A stretch of 48,920 nucleotides of DNA from assembly GCA_003820635.1 (NCBI GenBank), contig RPOS01000019.1, positions 1 through 48,920 on the forward strand, read 5' to 3'. The position numbers and the translations under genes were made by a program. This DNA is from Verrucomicrobiaceae bacterium. Its GTDB lineage: Bacteria; Verrucomicrobiota; Verrucomicrobiae; Verrucomicrobiales; Akkermansiaceae. Below are positions 8,112 to 17,165 of the stretch, in pieces (within the stretch, counting starts at the first letter, position 1; each line of letters starts with the position of its first letter). A model generated the notes under the pieces. That model saw nothing but the letters and a program-made list of their open reading frames with translations. It ran no database searches and was not told where the DNA came from.

Positions 8112-9422
8112 ATGAGTCTCACCGGAAAACACATCGCCATCCTCGGGGCCGGCCGCAGCGGCCGCGCCGCTGCGTTACTTGCGCTGCGCGAGGGCGCGCG
8201 TGTCTCGGTGTGGGATCTCGCCGGTGAGGGGGCATTCTCAGACATGCCCGCCGGAGTGGAGATCCATCCCAATGCGACCGCGGAGCAGGGCGGGGGAGTG
8301 GTTTCCGACATCTTGGTGGTGAGTCCGGGCATCGATACCTATGGTGCCTATGTCGCCGCGTTTGCCGCAAACACCGGGGAGGTGATTGGCGAGGTGGAGT
8401 TGGCCGCGCGTTTCTATCAGGGGAAAATCATCGGCATTACCGGCACCAACGGCAAGACCACCACCACTGATTTGGTGGCGCGCATTCTGGCGCACGCGGG
8501 TCTCGGTGGCACGCCTTGCGGAAACTATGGCACGCCTTTTGCCGAGGTCGTGATGCAGCCGCATCCGCCCGCGGCGGTGGCGCTGGAGATCAGCTCGTTC
8601 CAACTGGAAACGATTCGCACGCTTCATCCGGATGTCGCAGTGTGGCTGAACTTCGCGCCGGACCACATGGATCGCTATCCAACCGTGGAAGCCTACCGAA
8701 CTGCGAAACTGCGGATTTTCGAAAACCAGACGGCGCAGGATGTGGCGGTGGTGAGGAGCGGTGAGGCTCTGCCGCCGCGTGCCGCGAGGACGGTGAGTTT
8801 TTCCACCACCGACTCCGAGGCGGATTGGTTTTCCGACGGACACGTCATTCATTGTGGTGGTGGGACCTTGCTGGACATGGTGCATGACACCAGCCTGCGT
8901 GGACTCCACAATGCGGAGAATACAATGGCGGCGATGGCCGCCTGCCACGCGCTGGGTATTTCCGCCGCCACCATGCGTGAGGCGCTTCACGGTTACGCGC
9001 CGCCGCCGCACCGCTGCGAACTCATCCGCACGCTCGATGGCGTGGAGTATCTCAACGATTCCAAGGCGACCAACCTGCACGCCCTGGAAAGCGCGCTGCG
9101 CTCGCAAACGCGGCCGGTCGTGCTGATTGCCGGCGGGAAGGACAAGGGGCTCGATTATTCGGCTCTTGTCCCCTTGCTGCGCGAGAAGGCGCTGGCCACG
9201 GTGACCTTCGGCCAGATCGCCCGGCCGCTGGCGGAGTTGTTTGGCCAGGCGGTCCGCAGCGAATCGGTGGCCACGCTCGCCGACGCGGTGCCCGCCGCGC
9301 GCAGTCTGGCACCGCGCGGCTCGGTGGTGTTGTTGTCACCGGGCACTTCCTCATTCGATCAGTTTTCCGGCTACGAACAACGCGGCAACGCGTTCCGTGA
9401 TCTTGTCCACCAACTTCGCTAA
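8112..9422 (+). CDS. murD: UDP-MurNAc-L-alanine:D-glutamate ligase MurD
   Basis: This enzyme adds D-glutamate to UDP-MurNAc-L-alanine. The N-terminal Rossmann-type domain opens with HIAILGAGRSGRAAA, and the ATP loop GTNGKTT begins at residue 111. Mur ligase signatures LEISSFQLE, NFAPDHMDRY and NDSKATN are present. ATG at 8112 is preferred to the upstream TTG at 8097, which lies inside mraY and adds only five non-conserved residues. This gives 436 residues, normal for MurD, and a 7-base gap after mraY. The stop codon lies within CTAACA, one copy of the TGTTAG motif. Confidence 0.96.
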   Translation: MSLTGKHIAILGAGRSGRAAALLALREGARVSVWDLAGEGAFSDMPAGVEIHPNATAEQGGGVVSDILVVSPGIDTYGAYVAAFAANTGEVIGEVELAARFYQGKIIGITGTNGKTTTTDLVARILAHAGLGGTPCGNYGTPFAEVVMQPHPPAAVALEISSFQLETIRTLHPDVAVWLNFAPDHMDRYPTVEAYRTAKLRIFENQTAQDVAVVRSGEALPPRAARTVSFSTTDSEADWFSDGHVIHCGGGTLLDMVHDTSLRGLHNAENTMAAMAACHALGISAATMREALHGYAPPPHRCELIRTLDGVEYLNDSKATNLHALESALRSQTRPVVLIAGGKDKGLDYSALVPLLREKALATVTFGQIARPLAELFGQAVRSESVATLADAVPAARSLAPRGSVVLLSPGTSSFDQFSGYEQRGNAFRDLVHQLR

Positions 9423-9431
9423 CAACTTGTC

Positions 9432-10220
9432 ATGAAATCCCAGATGCTCCCCGTCAAACGCCGTCCGGTTCCCAAGGGAATCCTCCACCGTCTCAATGCC
9501 GTCACCCGCAACCGCAGGCAGCGGGTGGCCGCCGCTTCCGCCCCGGTCGCGGAAATGGAAATGGAAGACGGCAGCTCGAAAATCTCCCGCGCGCTGACCA
9601 TCATTTTCCTGATCCACATCGTGGCCATCGCGCTGATTTTCGTGCACCAGCGGTTTCTGGACGGACGCGCGCCGGCGCCTTCCACCGCGGTGGCGAAAGC
9701 GCCGGAGGCAAATGCGGTGGCTGCCGTGTCCGCCCCGCGCCGGGATGACCTGCCGCGCCTGTCATCCGGCGAGAAGCCTTACATTGTCAGAACGGGCGAT
9801 AACTATGCGCGCATCGCCGCCGCTGAGGGTGTGGACGAAGGCGAGCTCCGCCTGCTCAACAAGCATGTGGACATCGGCCCGGGCCTGATTCTCAAAATCC
9901 CGCCGAAGCGCATCGTCGCGGAGGATCCGCCGGAAGTCGTGGCAATCCGCGAGCTAATGTCTTCCGGTGAGGACCGGGGGCTGGTGGAGGCGGTGGATGT
10001 CACCGGCGCGCCAAGAGCGCAACTGGTGCGTCCGAATGTGGTGCGCGGCACTCAACCCGCGGCCGCTTCCGGTGCCACATATGTCGTTCAGCCGGGTGAC
10101 AGCATTTTCCGCATCGCTAGCCGCTACAAGATCAGTCAGGAATCGCTCATGCGCGCCAACGGCATCACCGATCCGCGCAAGATGAAGACCGGCATGAAGC
10201 TCGGCATTCCGCAGCAATAA
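9432..10220 (+). CDS. Membrane-anchored protein with two LysM domains (dcw-linked, NlpD-like position)
   Basis: A 262-residue protein with a basic cytoplasmic N-terminus, one transmembrane helix at about residues 54-72, an Ala/Pro-rich linker, and two LysM peptidoglycan-binding domains at about 117-158 (YIVRTGDNYARIA) and 217-260 (YVVQPGDSIFRIA). No M23 peptidase or other catalytic domain follows. The position between murD and ftsW matches the nlpD-like LysM gene of Chlamydia dcw clusters, which suggests an old PVC-superphylum arrangement and a role in wall synthesis or division at the membrane. That role is inference from context and domains. It lies nine bases after murD. Confidence 0.85.
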   Translation: MKSQMLPVKRRPVPKGILHRLNAVTRNRRQRVAAASAPVAEMEMEDGSSKISRALTIIFLIHIVAIALIFVHQRFLDGRAPAPSTAVAKAPEANAVAAVSAPRRDDLPRLSSGEKPYIVRTGDNYARIAAAEGVDEGELRLLNKHVDIGPGLILKIPPKRIVAEDPPEVVAIRELMSSGEDRGLVEAVDVTGAPRAQLVRPNVVRGTQPAAASGATYVVQPGDSIFRIASRYKISQESLMRANGITDPRKMKTGMKLGIPQQ

Positions 10221-10237
10221 GATTAAAAAATCCCCAC

Positions 10238-11386
10238 ATGGCCCGCCATTGTTCCATCATCCTCTGTGCCGCGGTCGCCGCGTTGGTCGCCCTCGGGCTG
10301 ATCATGCTGGCGAGCACCAGCGCGTGGGTGAGGGGCATCGAGGAACCCTATCACTTCCTCTCGCGCCAGGCGGCGATGGTGGGGCTCGGCCTGGTTGCCG
10401 CGGTGTTCACCGCGCTGTGTCCGCAGGAGAAATTCCGCAAGCACGCGCCGTGGATGTTCATCGGGGCCTGCGTGCTGCTCATCCTGTGCTATGTGCCGGG
10501 AATCGGAGTGGAAAACTACGGTTCCAAGCGCTGGATCAAGATGCCGGTGGTCAACCAATTCCAGCCCTCCGAGCTGGCCAAAATGGTGGTCGTCATTTGC
10601 CTGGCCGCGTGGTTTGCGCGCTGGCAGACGGAGGTGCACACGTTCTGGCGCGGCTTCATCCTGCCCGGGCTCATTGCGGGCGTGCCGATCCTCCTGATCG
10701 CCGGGGAAACCGATGTAGGCTCGGCGCTTTCGCTCTCCGTCGCGGTGGGCGCCATGCTTTTCTGCGTGGGCACCCGCCTGAGATACACCGTGCCAACCGC
10801 GCTGCTGCTGGTGTCCGGCGCGGTATGGTATATCATGAACGATCCGGTGCGCTGGGCGCGCATCGAGGCATGGCTGGATCTGGAAAACCCGGTGCACCAG
10901 CTGGACCGCGGCATGCAGCAATGGCGCGCGCTGCTGGCTCTCGGCAACGGCGGACCGTGGGGCGTGGGCCTCGGCAACGGCGTGGAAAAATTCGGCACGC
11001 TCACCTTCGCTCACATCGATTTCATTTTCCCGGTGGTCGGGGAGGAACTCGGGCTGCCCTTCACGCTGGGCGTGGTTTTCTGTTATGTGCTCATTGCCGT
11101 GGCGGGCTGCGGCATCGCGCTGCAGGCCAACAGCGTTTTCAACCGCTGCCTGGCACTCGGGCTCACCTGCGTGATCGTGGTTCCGGCCATGCAGAACATC
11201 GCGGTGACCACCGCCCTGCTGCCCAACGACGGGCTGCCGCTGCCATTTGTCAGCTACGGCGGCACCAGCCTGGTCTTCAGTCTTGCCGCAGTGGGCATGC
11301 TGGTTGGCATCCACCGCCGCTCGCACGTGAGGGTGATGCAGGAGTTTCCGCTGGACCGGCAGACACGCCTCGCGGTGAGGCTGTGA
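10238..11386 (+). CDS. ftsW: SEDS-family peptidoglycan polymerase FtsW
   Basis: A polytopic membrane protein of 382 residues belonging to the SEDS glycosyltransferases that polymerise lipid II and work with a class B PBP. Family signatures include YGSKRWIKM, FQPSELAKMV, the region GETDVGSA and the C-terminal PFVSYGGTSL. About ten hydrophobic helices are visible. The cluster context with ftsI argues for FtsW rather than RodA. It is the last dcw gene here: murG, expected next in Chlamydia and E. coli, is absent and the downstream DNA holds a decayed AraC gene on the other strand. Confidence 0.94.
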   Translation: MARHCSIILCAAVAALVALGLIMLASTSAWVRGIEEPYHFLSRQAAMVGLGLVAAVFTALCPQEKFRKHAPWMFIGACVLLILCYVPGIGVENYGSKRWIKMPVVNQFQPSELAKMVVVICLAAWFARWQTEVHTFWRGFILPGLIAGVPILLIAGETDVGSALSLSVAVGAMLFCVGTRLRYTVPTALLLVSGAVWYIMNDPVRWARIEAWLDLENPVHQLDRGMQQWRALLALGNGGPWGVGLGNGVEKFGTLTFAHIDFIFPVVGEELGLPFTLGVVFCYVLIAVAGCGIALQANSVFNRCLALGLTCVIVVPAMQNIAVTTALLPNDGLPLPFVSYGGTSLVFSLAAVGMLVGIHRRSHVRVMQEFPLDRQTRLAVRL

Positions 11387-11396
11387 GTTTCCGAGA

Positions 11397-11930
11397 TCAA
11401 GCCTCCCTGCCGCGGTGCCCGCTGGGGGAATGGCCGTATCTGCCGCGGAAGAAATACTGGCTGCATTGGAACCCGCAGCGGAACGCGATCTCCGTGACGC
11501 TCATTTCCGGATGTTTGGCGAGTATGCGGGAGGCCTCTCCGAGCCAGCGGCGTGTGAGATATTCCACCGGCGTCACGTTTGCGAGTTTCCGGCAATAGGT
11601 GGCGTAATGCGTGCGGCCGAGCCCGCAGGCCTCCGCCATGGAGTCGAGCGTCCACGGTTCGTCCAGCCGCGCGAAGCAGTTGCCGATCTTGGCATCCGCC
11701 CGCCAGACGGGTTGTTCGTTTTGGCGCAGCACGTCGGTGAGACGGCTGAGCCCGGTCTTTGGGTAGAGCAGCCAGTCCGGCCAGTGCCACGACTGGTTCG
11801 GCCGTCGCATGCCGACATCAAGGATCCGCCACGAATAGTGGCAGGCGGGGGCGTTGGGATTTCCCACGCGGTGGCGCTGCCACGGGCGGGTGATGGTGAG
11901 ACTGCCGGGCTCCACCTGATAGAAATTTGT
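11397..11930 (-). pseudogene. Truncated AraC-family regulator remnant
   Basis: The C-terminal part matches the AraC-type double helix-turn-helix (WTLDSMAEACGLGRTHYATYCRKL, split here by the DNA read, then TPVEYL and MSVTEIAFRCGF). The sensor half is largely missing: only a piece beginning near EPGSLTITRPWQRHRVGNP remains, and the residues normally separating that piece from the HTH appear to be deleted. The only start codon is a GTG at 11915; the frame is open upstream to a TGA at 11979-11981 without an ATG. The second HTH also looks shortened after CSQYF. A decayed fragment is more likely than a functional 172-residue protein. Confidence 0.7.
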
Positions 11931-11971
11931 TTTATTTGTGGTGGTGGCATGTGTTTGTATTGCTGCTAGTG

Positions 11972-11995
11972 TCTGGGGTCAGAGTGCACGGATTC
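11972..11995. other. Possible mobile-element scar (GGGGTCAGAGTGCACG)
   Basis: The string GGGGTCAGAGTGCACG resembles a sequence often found at the edges of IS200-like or RAYT-type transposase genes. It sits exactly where homology of the truncated AraC gene stops, and no transposase is nearby. The link to a mobile element is inference from memory of such boundaries and has not been tested. Confidence 0.3.
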
Positions 11996-12056
11996 ACATC
12001 AGCCTTGCGAAAAGCGACTGGGGTTTTTATCGAAACAGAAAAGACGGCAGGTGTGT

Positions 12057-12962
12057 TCAGAAGGTGAGGCCCTTCACGCGCACTTCGATGGCATAGAGCG
12101 AGGTGCGCGCGGTGATGAAGAGCGTTTTGCCGTCCGCTCCGCCGAAGCAGAGGTTCGCAGGCGACTCTGGCACCTGAATGGTTCCTAACAGTTTTCCCGA
12201 TGGATCGAAAATCCTCACGCCGTCGCCCGCGCTCGACCAGACGCGGCCGTCCGCATCGCAGCGGATGCCGTCGGGCGCGTCCTTGTCGATGGTGCAGAAC
12301 ACGCGGCCGTTGGAGATGCTGCCATCGGCAGCCACGTCGAACACTCGGATGTGCTTCGGTTTGCCCGAATCCGCCACGTAGAGGCGCTTGCCATCGGGCG
12401 AGAGCGCGATGCCGTTGGGTTTGTCGAAATCCTTGGCCAGCACGCGCAGGCTTTGGTTTTTCGGATCGAAACGAAAAACCCAGTTGCCGCCGATCTCGCT
12501 CGGTTGGCCGCGCAAGCCGTAATCCGGATCGGTGAAATAGACCGCGCCGTCACGGGCGATCACCACGTCGTTGGGTGAATTGAAAGCCTTGCCCACGAAT
12601 CGATCCACGAGTGTGCGCAGCGTGCCGTCCGTATCGAGAATGCTGAGGCGGCGGCCGCTGTGCTCGCAGGAAATCAGGCGGCCTTCCGCATCGAGGATGT
12701 TGCCGTTGGTGTTGTGGCCCTGCTTGCGGAACGTGGCGAGACCGTCCTTTTCCGACCAGCGTTTCAACTCATCGGCGGGAATGTCGCTGAAGATGAGATA
12801 GCCGCCGTCGCGCGGCACCCACACCGGGCCTTCGGTGAATTTCATGTCTCCCGCCAGCTTGCGAACTGTAGCTGCAGGATCCACGCAAAGCGCGAAATCA
12901 TCGGCCTTCGCGGAGAAGGGACAGAGGAAACAGAGAAACAAGACGAATGTCGTTTGGATCAT
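12057..12962 (-). CDS. Secreted SMP-30/gluconolactonase-family hydrolase
   Basis: A 301-residue protein with an N-terminal signal peptide (MIQTTFVLFLCFLCPFSAKA) followed by a six-bladed beta-propeller of the SMP-30/gluconolactonase/LRE family. The likely metal ligands are visible: the glutamate in FTEGPVW, the asparagine in FNSPNDV, a second asparagine in DKPNGIALSPDG and the aspartate in PDGIRCD. Such enzymes hydrolyse sugar lactones or related esters in the periplasm. ATG at 12962 is chosen over a longer frame because it places the signal peptide at the N-terminus. It stands alone, divergent from hflX; the substrate is unknown. Confidence 0.88.
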   Translation of the reverse strand: MIQTTFVLFLCFLCPFSAKADDFALCVDPAATVRKLAGDMKFTEGPVWVPRDGGYLIFSDIPADELKRWSEKDGLATFRKQGHNTNGNILDAEGRLISCEHSGRRLSILDTDGTLRTLVDRFVGKAFNSPNDVVIARDGAVYFTDPDYGLRGQPSEIGGNWVFRFDPKNQSLRVLAKDFDKPNGIALSPDGKRLYVADSGKPKHIRVFDVAADGSISNGRVFCTIDKDAPDGIRCDADGRVWSSAGDGVRIFDPSGKLLGTIQVPESPANLCFGGADGKTLFITARTSLYAIEVRVKGLTF

Positions 12963-13070
12963 GAACCCGGATGATCGGCCGTCCAATACGCATGGAAAGC
13001 CAAAACACGGCCGCCTGTTCCGGAAATTTCCCGTCGCCCGGCGAGGCATCCGGTGCTACTGCTCCCGCGG

Positions 13071-14369
13071 ATGTTTGAAGTCAGAGAGAAACCCGAGATG
13101 GTCGAGCGCGCCTTGCTGGTGCGCTTTTATTTCGATCCGCGTGAGGCCATGGAGGCGGAATCATTGCTCGCGGAGCTCGGCGAGCTTGTCGGGACACTCG
13201 GCATCAACGTCGTTGAAAGCGTGCTGCCGCGTTGCCGGGAGATGCATAAGAAATTCCTCTGCGGCACCGGCAAGGCGGCCGAAATCTGTGAACTCGCCCG
13301 CGCCCATGACTGCGATGTGATCGTCATCGACAACGGCCTCGCGCCATCCCAGCAGCGCGAGTGGGAAAAACTTGCCGACCTTTGCGTGATCGACCGCGAG
13401 GAGGTGATTCTCGATATTTTCGCCCGGCGCGCCCACACCAAGGAAGCCCGCCTGCAAGTGGAACTCGCCCGCATGCAATACGCGCTGCCACGCCTGGCGC
13501 GGATGTGGGGCCACCTCGACCGCGAGGGCGGCTCCGGCGGTGGCCAGGGTGGCGGCGCGGCCCGCGGCATGGGTGAGAAACAGATCGAGGTGGACCGCCG
13601 CCTCGCCAACCTCAGCATCGACCGCTGCAAGCGCGAGCTCGAGCTCGTCCGCAAGCAGCGCAAGACCCAGCGCAAGGAGCGCGAGAAACAGGAGACGCCG
13701 CACGCCGCCATCGTCGGCTACACGAATGCCGGCAAGTCTTCGCTGCTCAACATTCTCAGCGGCGCGGAAGTCATGGCCAAGGACATGCTCTTCGCCACGC
13801 TGGACACCACCACCCGGCGCATCGACCTGCCGGACGGCCAGCCGCTGCTCATCACCGACACCGTTGGTTTTGTTAGAAACCTGCCGCACCGCCTGGTGGA
13901 GGCGTTCAAGGCCACGCTGGAGGAGGCCGTGCTCGCGGATTTCCTCATCCACGTGCTGGATGCCAGCGCGCCGGAGGTGGAACGCTTTCACGACACCACG
14001 CTGGAAGTGCTCGCCGAGCTCGGCGCGGAGGACAAGTCCGTGGTCACGGTGCTCAACAAGATCGATCTCGTCACCGATCCGGATGTGCTTGCCGCGCTAG
14101 ACCGCAGGTTTCCCGACGCGCTGCATCTCTCCGCCATCACCGGCCAAGGGCTCGATGAACTGTTGAAAGCCTGCTCCGCCGTGCTCGCCGACCGCGTGCG
14201 CCGGAGGGAATACCGCATCCCGCAGCAGCGGGCGGACCTCGTGAGCCTGCTGCACCGCGAGGCCAAGGTGCTCTCCACCGACTACGAGGGAAATGACATC
14301 ATCGTGCGGGCCGTGGTTCCACCGACCATCGCCGGGCGATTGGAGGATTTCGCCGCGCCGCCGGCGTGA
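13071..14369 (+). CDS. hflX: Ribosome-associated GTPase HflX
   Basis: A translational GTPase-like protein that binds 50S subunits and is linked to rescue of stalled ribosomes. The N-terminal HflX domain (GTGKAAEICELA, DNGLAPSQQREWEK) leads into a glycine-rich linker (GGSGGGQGGGAARG) and coiled coil, then the G domain: G1 GYTNAGKS at 216-223, G3 DTVGF at 263-267, G4 NKID at 329-332. The ATG at 13071 gives 432 residues and is preferred to the GTG at 13053. It converges with obg, 18 bases away. Confidence 0.95.
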   Translation: MFEVREKPEMVERALLVRFYFDPREAMEAESLLAELGELVGTLGINVVESVLPRCREMHKKFLCGTGKAAEICELARAHDCDVIVIDNGLAPSQQREWEKLADLCVIDREEVILDIFARRAHTKEARLQVELARMQYALPRLARMWGHLDREGGSGGGQGGGAARGMGEKQIEVDRRLANLSIDRCKRELELVRKQRKTQRKEREKQETPHAAIVGYTNAGKSSLLNILSGAEVMAKDMLFATLDTTTRRIDLPDGQPLLITDTVGFVRNLPHRLVEAFKATLEEAVLADFLIHVLDASAPEVERFHDTTLEVLAELGAEDKSVVTVLNKIDLVTDPDVLAALDRRFPDALHLSAITGQGLDELLKACSAVLADRVRRREYRIPQQRADLVSLLHREAKVLSTDYEGNDIIVRAVVPPTIAGRLEDFAAPPA

Positions 14370-14387
14370 AAAGCCGCCCGCCGGGCC

Positions 14388-15440
14388 TCACTGCTGGAGC
14401 TTGTGGCCCACTTCGTTGTCGAGCATCTGGCGCAGGTCGTCGAGGCCCTCGCCGGCATCTGCTGAAATCGGCAGGACCTCCACTTTCGGGAAGCGCTGCC
14501 TGAAGGCTGTTAGATGTTCCGCAGCTCCTTCCAGATCCATCTTGTTGGCGATGACCTTCCACGGGAAGCGGGCGAGGTCCTCGTCGTATTCCTTGATCTC
14601 GCGGCGGAGGATTTCCAGATCCGAGAGCGGATCGCGGCCCTCGCTGCCGGCCATGTCGAGCACGAAGAGCAGCACGCGGCAGCGGGTGATGTGGCGCAGG
14701 AACTCGTGGCCGAGCCCGCGGTTTTCATGCGCGCCCTCGATCAGCCCGGGGATGTCTGCGATGGTGCAGCGGCGGAAACCGGGAAACTCGACGACGCCGA
14801 CGACCGGCTGCAGCGTGGTGAACGGGTAGGACGCCACCTTCGGCTTGGCGGCGGAGAGTTTGCCTAACAGCGTGGACTTGCCGGCATTCGGGAAACCGAC
14901 GAGCCCGGCATCCGCGATGCGGCGCAGTTCGAAATAGAACACACCGAGCTCGCCGGGCGTGCCGAGTGTGTGCTCGGTGGGCGTGCGGTTGGTGGCGGTG
15001 CGGAAATTCCAGTTGCCCTTGCCCGGCTCGCCGCCCTTGCAGAGCACGAATTCCTGGCCGGTCTCGGTGAGGTCGGCGATGGGGTCCATCTCGATGCCTT
15101 CCTCGGAGCGCTCGAACTCGACGGCCTCCTGCACGGTGGCGGCATTGGCGCGATAGACGACGGTGCCCGGCGGCACGCGGCCGATCACGCGCTTGCCGCT
15201 CTTGCCGGTCTTGCGGCCGCCGGCGCCTTTTTTGCCGTCCTCGGCGATGAGCTTGGGATCGAAGTGATACTGGCGGAGGTTGTCGGTGGAAGGATCCACG
15301 ACGAGCACGACATCGCCACCGCCGCCGCCATCTCCGCCGTCCGGACCGCCGCGCGGCACGTATTTTTCCCGGCGCCAGGAAATCACGCCGTCGCCGCCGT
15401 CGCCCGCCTTGGCGAAGATCCGAATGTGATCAATGAACAT
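14388..15440 (-). CDS. obg: GTPase ObgE/CgtA
   Basis: A conserved essential GTPase in 50S ribosome assembly and growth control. The N-terminal glycine-rich Obg fold (MFIDHIRIFAKAGDGGDG, then many GG pairs) is followed by the G domain with GFPNAGKST at residues 182-190, DIPGLIEGAHENRGLG, and NKMDLE. At 350 residues it lacks the C-terminal OCT domain found in some Gram-positive Obg proteins. The longer frame adds 44 residues without homology, so ATG at 15440 is used; a GAGG about eight bases upstream is one of the few plausible ribosome-binding sites in the window. The conserved TLLGK is written with the CTG-TTA-GGC motif. Confidence 0.95.
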   Translation of the reverse strand: MFIDHIRIFAKAGDGGDGVISWRREKYVPRGGPDGGDGGGGGDVVLVVDPSTDNLRQYHFDPKLIAEDGKKGAGGRKTGKSGKRVIGRVPPGTVVYRANAATVQEAVEFERSEEGIEMDPIADLTETGQEFVLCKGGEPGKGNWNFRTATNRTPTEHTLGTPGELGVFYFELRRIADAGLVGFPNAGKSTLLGKLSAAKPKVASYPFTTLQPVVGVVEFPGFRRCTIADIPGLIEGAHENRGLGHEFLRHITRCRVLLFVLDMAGSEGRDPLSDLEILRREIKEYDEDLARFPWKVIANKMDLEGAAEHLTAFRQRFPKVEVLPISADAGEGLDDLRQMLDNEVGHKLQQ

Positions 15441-15534
15441 GGGCGGAGCCTCGCCGCCCGCCGCGCCGCGGTCAACGCAATGGTGAGGCGGATTTCGCGT
15501 GCCGTGGCCAGCGGCATCTGCTTGGATGTCGGCC

Positions 15535-16488
15535 ATGCCTCCCCGCGTCAAAACCGTCGCCTCCATCACCATTGAGAAATTCTACGAATCCCACGCCGAG
15601 GCGCTCGGGCTGGTGCTGCTGGGCGAGCGGGTCGGTTTCGACCGCCTGATCAGCGAGCCCGCCATGAACCGCCCGGGTCTGGCGCTGGCCGGATTTTTCT
15701 CTTATTTCGCCAAGAAACGGGTGCAGGTGCTGGGGTATTCCGAGCTTTCCTACCTGCGGAAACTGCCCGACGAAATGCGCGTGGACCGCTTCAGCCGGAT
15801 GTGCGACCGGGACATCCCGTGTCTGGTGGTGGCCCGCAACGCGGCGCTGGATCCCGCCCTGATGGCTGTGGCAAACGCGAAATCGATCCCGGTTTTCGGC
15901 ACCTCGCAGGTGACGATGAATTTTCTCAACGCGGCGACCATCCGGCTGGAGCATGAGTTTGCACCCAGCGTCACTCTGCACGGCTGCATGGTGGACATGC
16001 GCGGTGTGGGCGTGCTCATCATGGGCAAGAGCGGCTCCGGCAAATCCGAAACCGCGATCGGGCTGCTGGACCGCGGTGCCGCGCTGGTGGCCGATGACAT
16101 GGTGCGCATCAAGCGCGTGGGCGGCGAACTCGTCGGAAGCGCGCCGGATCTCTCGCGCGGCTACATGGAGATTCGCGGCATCGGCATCGTGAACGTGGCC
16201 AACCTTTACGGGCTGGCATCCATCCGGCCGGACAAGCGGCTGGACATGGTGGTGACACTCAAGCCGCACGCGGATCTCAACGAGGTGGACCGCCTCGGCA
16301 TGCAGCAGCGCACTTACGAAATCCTCGGCCAGCAGGTGTCCCATGTGGAAGTGCCGGTGGCTCCTGGCCGGGACACCGCAAGGATGGTCACCATCGCCGC
16401 GCTCGACCAACAGCTGCGCCGGCTCGGATACAACATGGCGGATGAGTTCAACCAGCGCCTGCTCAACCACATGGCGGAGCCGAAGTGA
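15535..16488 (+). CDS. hprK: HPr kinase/phosphorylase
   Basis: This bifunctional enzyme phosphorylates and dephosphorylates a serine of HPr, linking carbon status to the phosphotransferase system. The N-terminal domain (FYESHAEALGLVLLGERVGFDRLI) is followed by the Walker A motif GKSGSGKS at residues 164-171, the VADDMV acidic motif, and the HPrK signature near LSRGYMEIRGIGIVNVANLYG. At 317 residues from ATG 15535 it has normal length; the upstream GTG (15499) adds twelve unrelated residues. HPr itself and PTS enzymes are not in the window, so the partner must lie elsewhere. Confidence 0.93.
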   Translation: MPPRVKTVASITIEKFYESHAEALGLVLLGERVGFDRLISEPAMNRPGLALAGFFSYFAKKRVQVLGYSELSYLRKLPDEMRVDRFSRMCDRDIPCLVVARNAALDPALMAVANAKSIPVFGTSQVTMNFLNAATIRLEHEFAPSVTLHGCMVDMRGVGVLIMGKSGSGKSETAIGLLDRGAALVADDMVRIKRVGGELVGSAPDLSRGYMEIRGIGIVNVANLYGLASIRPDKRLDMVVTLKPHADLNEVDRLGMQQRTYEILGQQVSHVEVPVAPGRDTARMVTIAALDQQLRRLGYNMADEFNQRLLNHMAEPK

Positions 16489-16492
16489 CAAC

Positions 16493-17110
16493 TCACGCCG
16501 AAAGCCGGGCCTCGGCGCGCTCCGGCTGGATGAAGTGGTTCCAGCTTTCGTCGGCGAGGCCGTTCTCATGCAGGCCGAAAAGCGGCCGCCAGCGCGGTGC
16601 GAACGGCTTGCTGCGCGGGTGCATGCCGGCTTCATGCGGCAGCTTGTTGGCCTTGCGCGTGTTGCAGCGGAAGCAGGAGGTTACGATGTTTTCCCAAGTG
16701 GTGCGCCCGCCCTTGTCGCGCGGCGTGACGTGATCGAGGTTGAGCTGGGTTTCCGGCAGGACCTTGGCGCAATACTGGCAGGTGAACTTGTCCCGCAGGA
16801 ACACATTGCGGCGGCTGAACCTGACCTCCAGCCGCGGCAGCCGGTCGTAGATCGAAAGCACCACGATTTTCGGCACCAGGATGGCGATGCGCGCGCCGTG
16901 AATCATTTGGCTTCCACCGCAGGCGGCCGAGTAGCCGATCCATGAGGCGAGGTCATGGGTCTTGAAGCGCTCGTCGCCCTCCACCTGCACCACCTCCGCA
17001 TGGCCGATGCAGAGCAGGTGCAGCGAGCGCCGGACCGAGCAGGTGTGCACCGGTTGCCAAAACCGGTTGAGCACAAGCACGGGATGGTCCAAGAGGGAGT
17101 TCATCATCAT
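16493..17110 (-). CDS. HNH endonuclease-family protein
   Basis: A 205-residue member of the widespread McrA-like HNH family (COG1403 type). A zinc-binding pair CQYC and a second pair CFRC flank the HNH core LDHVTPRDKGGRTTWENIVTS (read in two parts), with the catalytic histidine in LDHV. The N-terminal VLVLNRFWQPVHTCSVRRSL is typical of the chromosomal housekeeping-like subfamily whose cellular role is undefined. Three successive ATG codons (17110, 17107, 17104) leave the start uncertain by two residues. It converges with hprK four bases away and does not look mobile. Confidence 0.88.
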   Translation of the reverse strand: MMMNSLLDHPVLVLNRFWQPVHTCSVRRSLHLLCIGHAEVVQVEGDERFKTHDLASWIGYSAACGGSQMIHGARIAILVPKIVVLSIYDRLPRLEVRFSRRNVFLRDKFTCQYCAKVLPETQLNLDHVTPRDKGGRTTWENIVTSCFRCNTRKANKLPHEAGMHPRSKPFAPRWRPLFGLHENGLADESWNHFIQPERAEARLSA

Positions 17111-17165
17111 TTCCAGCCAAGCGTCGGAAAACTAGCAAAGCGCCCCGCTTCGGCAATCGAAAAGC

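Noticed and set aside
10249..11598. A 449-residue plus-strand frame overlapping ftsW
   Set aside because: Out-of-frame shadow of ftsW, whose own frame carries SEDS motifs and membrane helices.
14376..14386. Terminator between hflX and obg
   Set aside because: The GCCC-GCC-GGGC stem has only four base pairs with a 3-base loop and no T-run on either strand.
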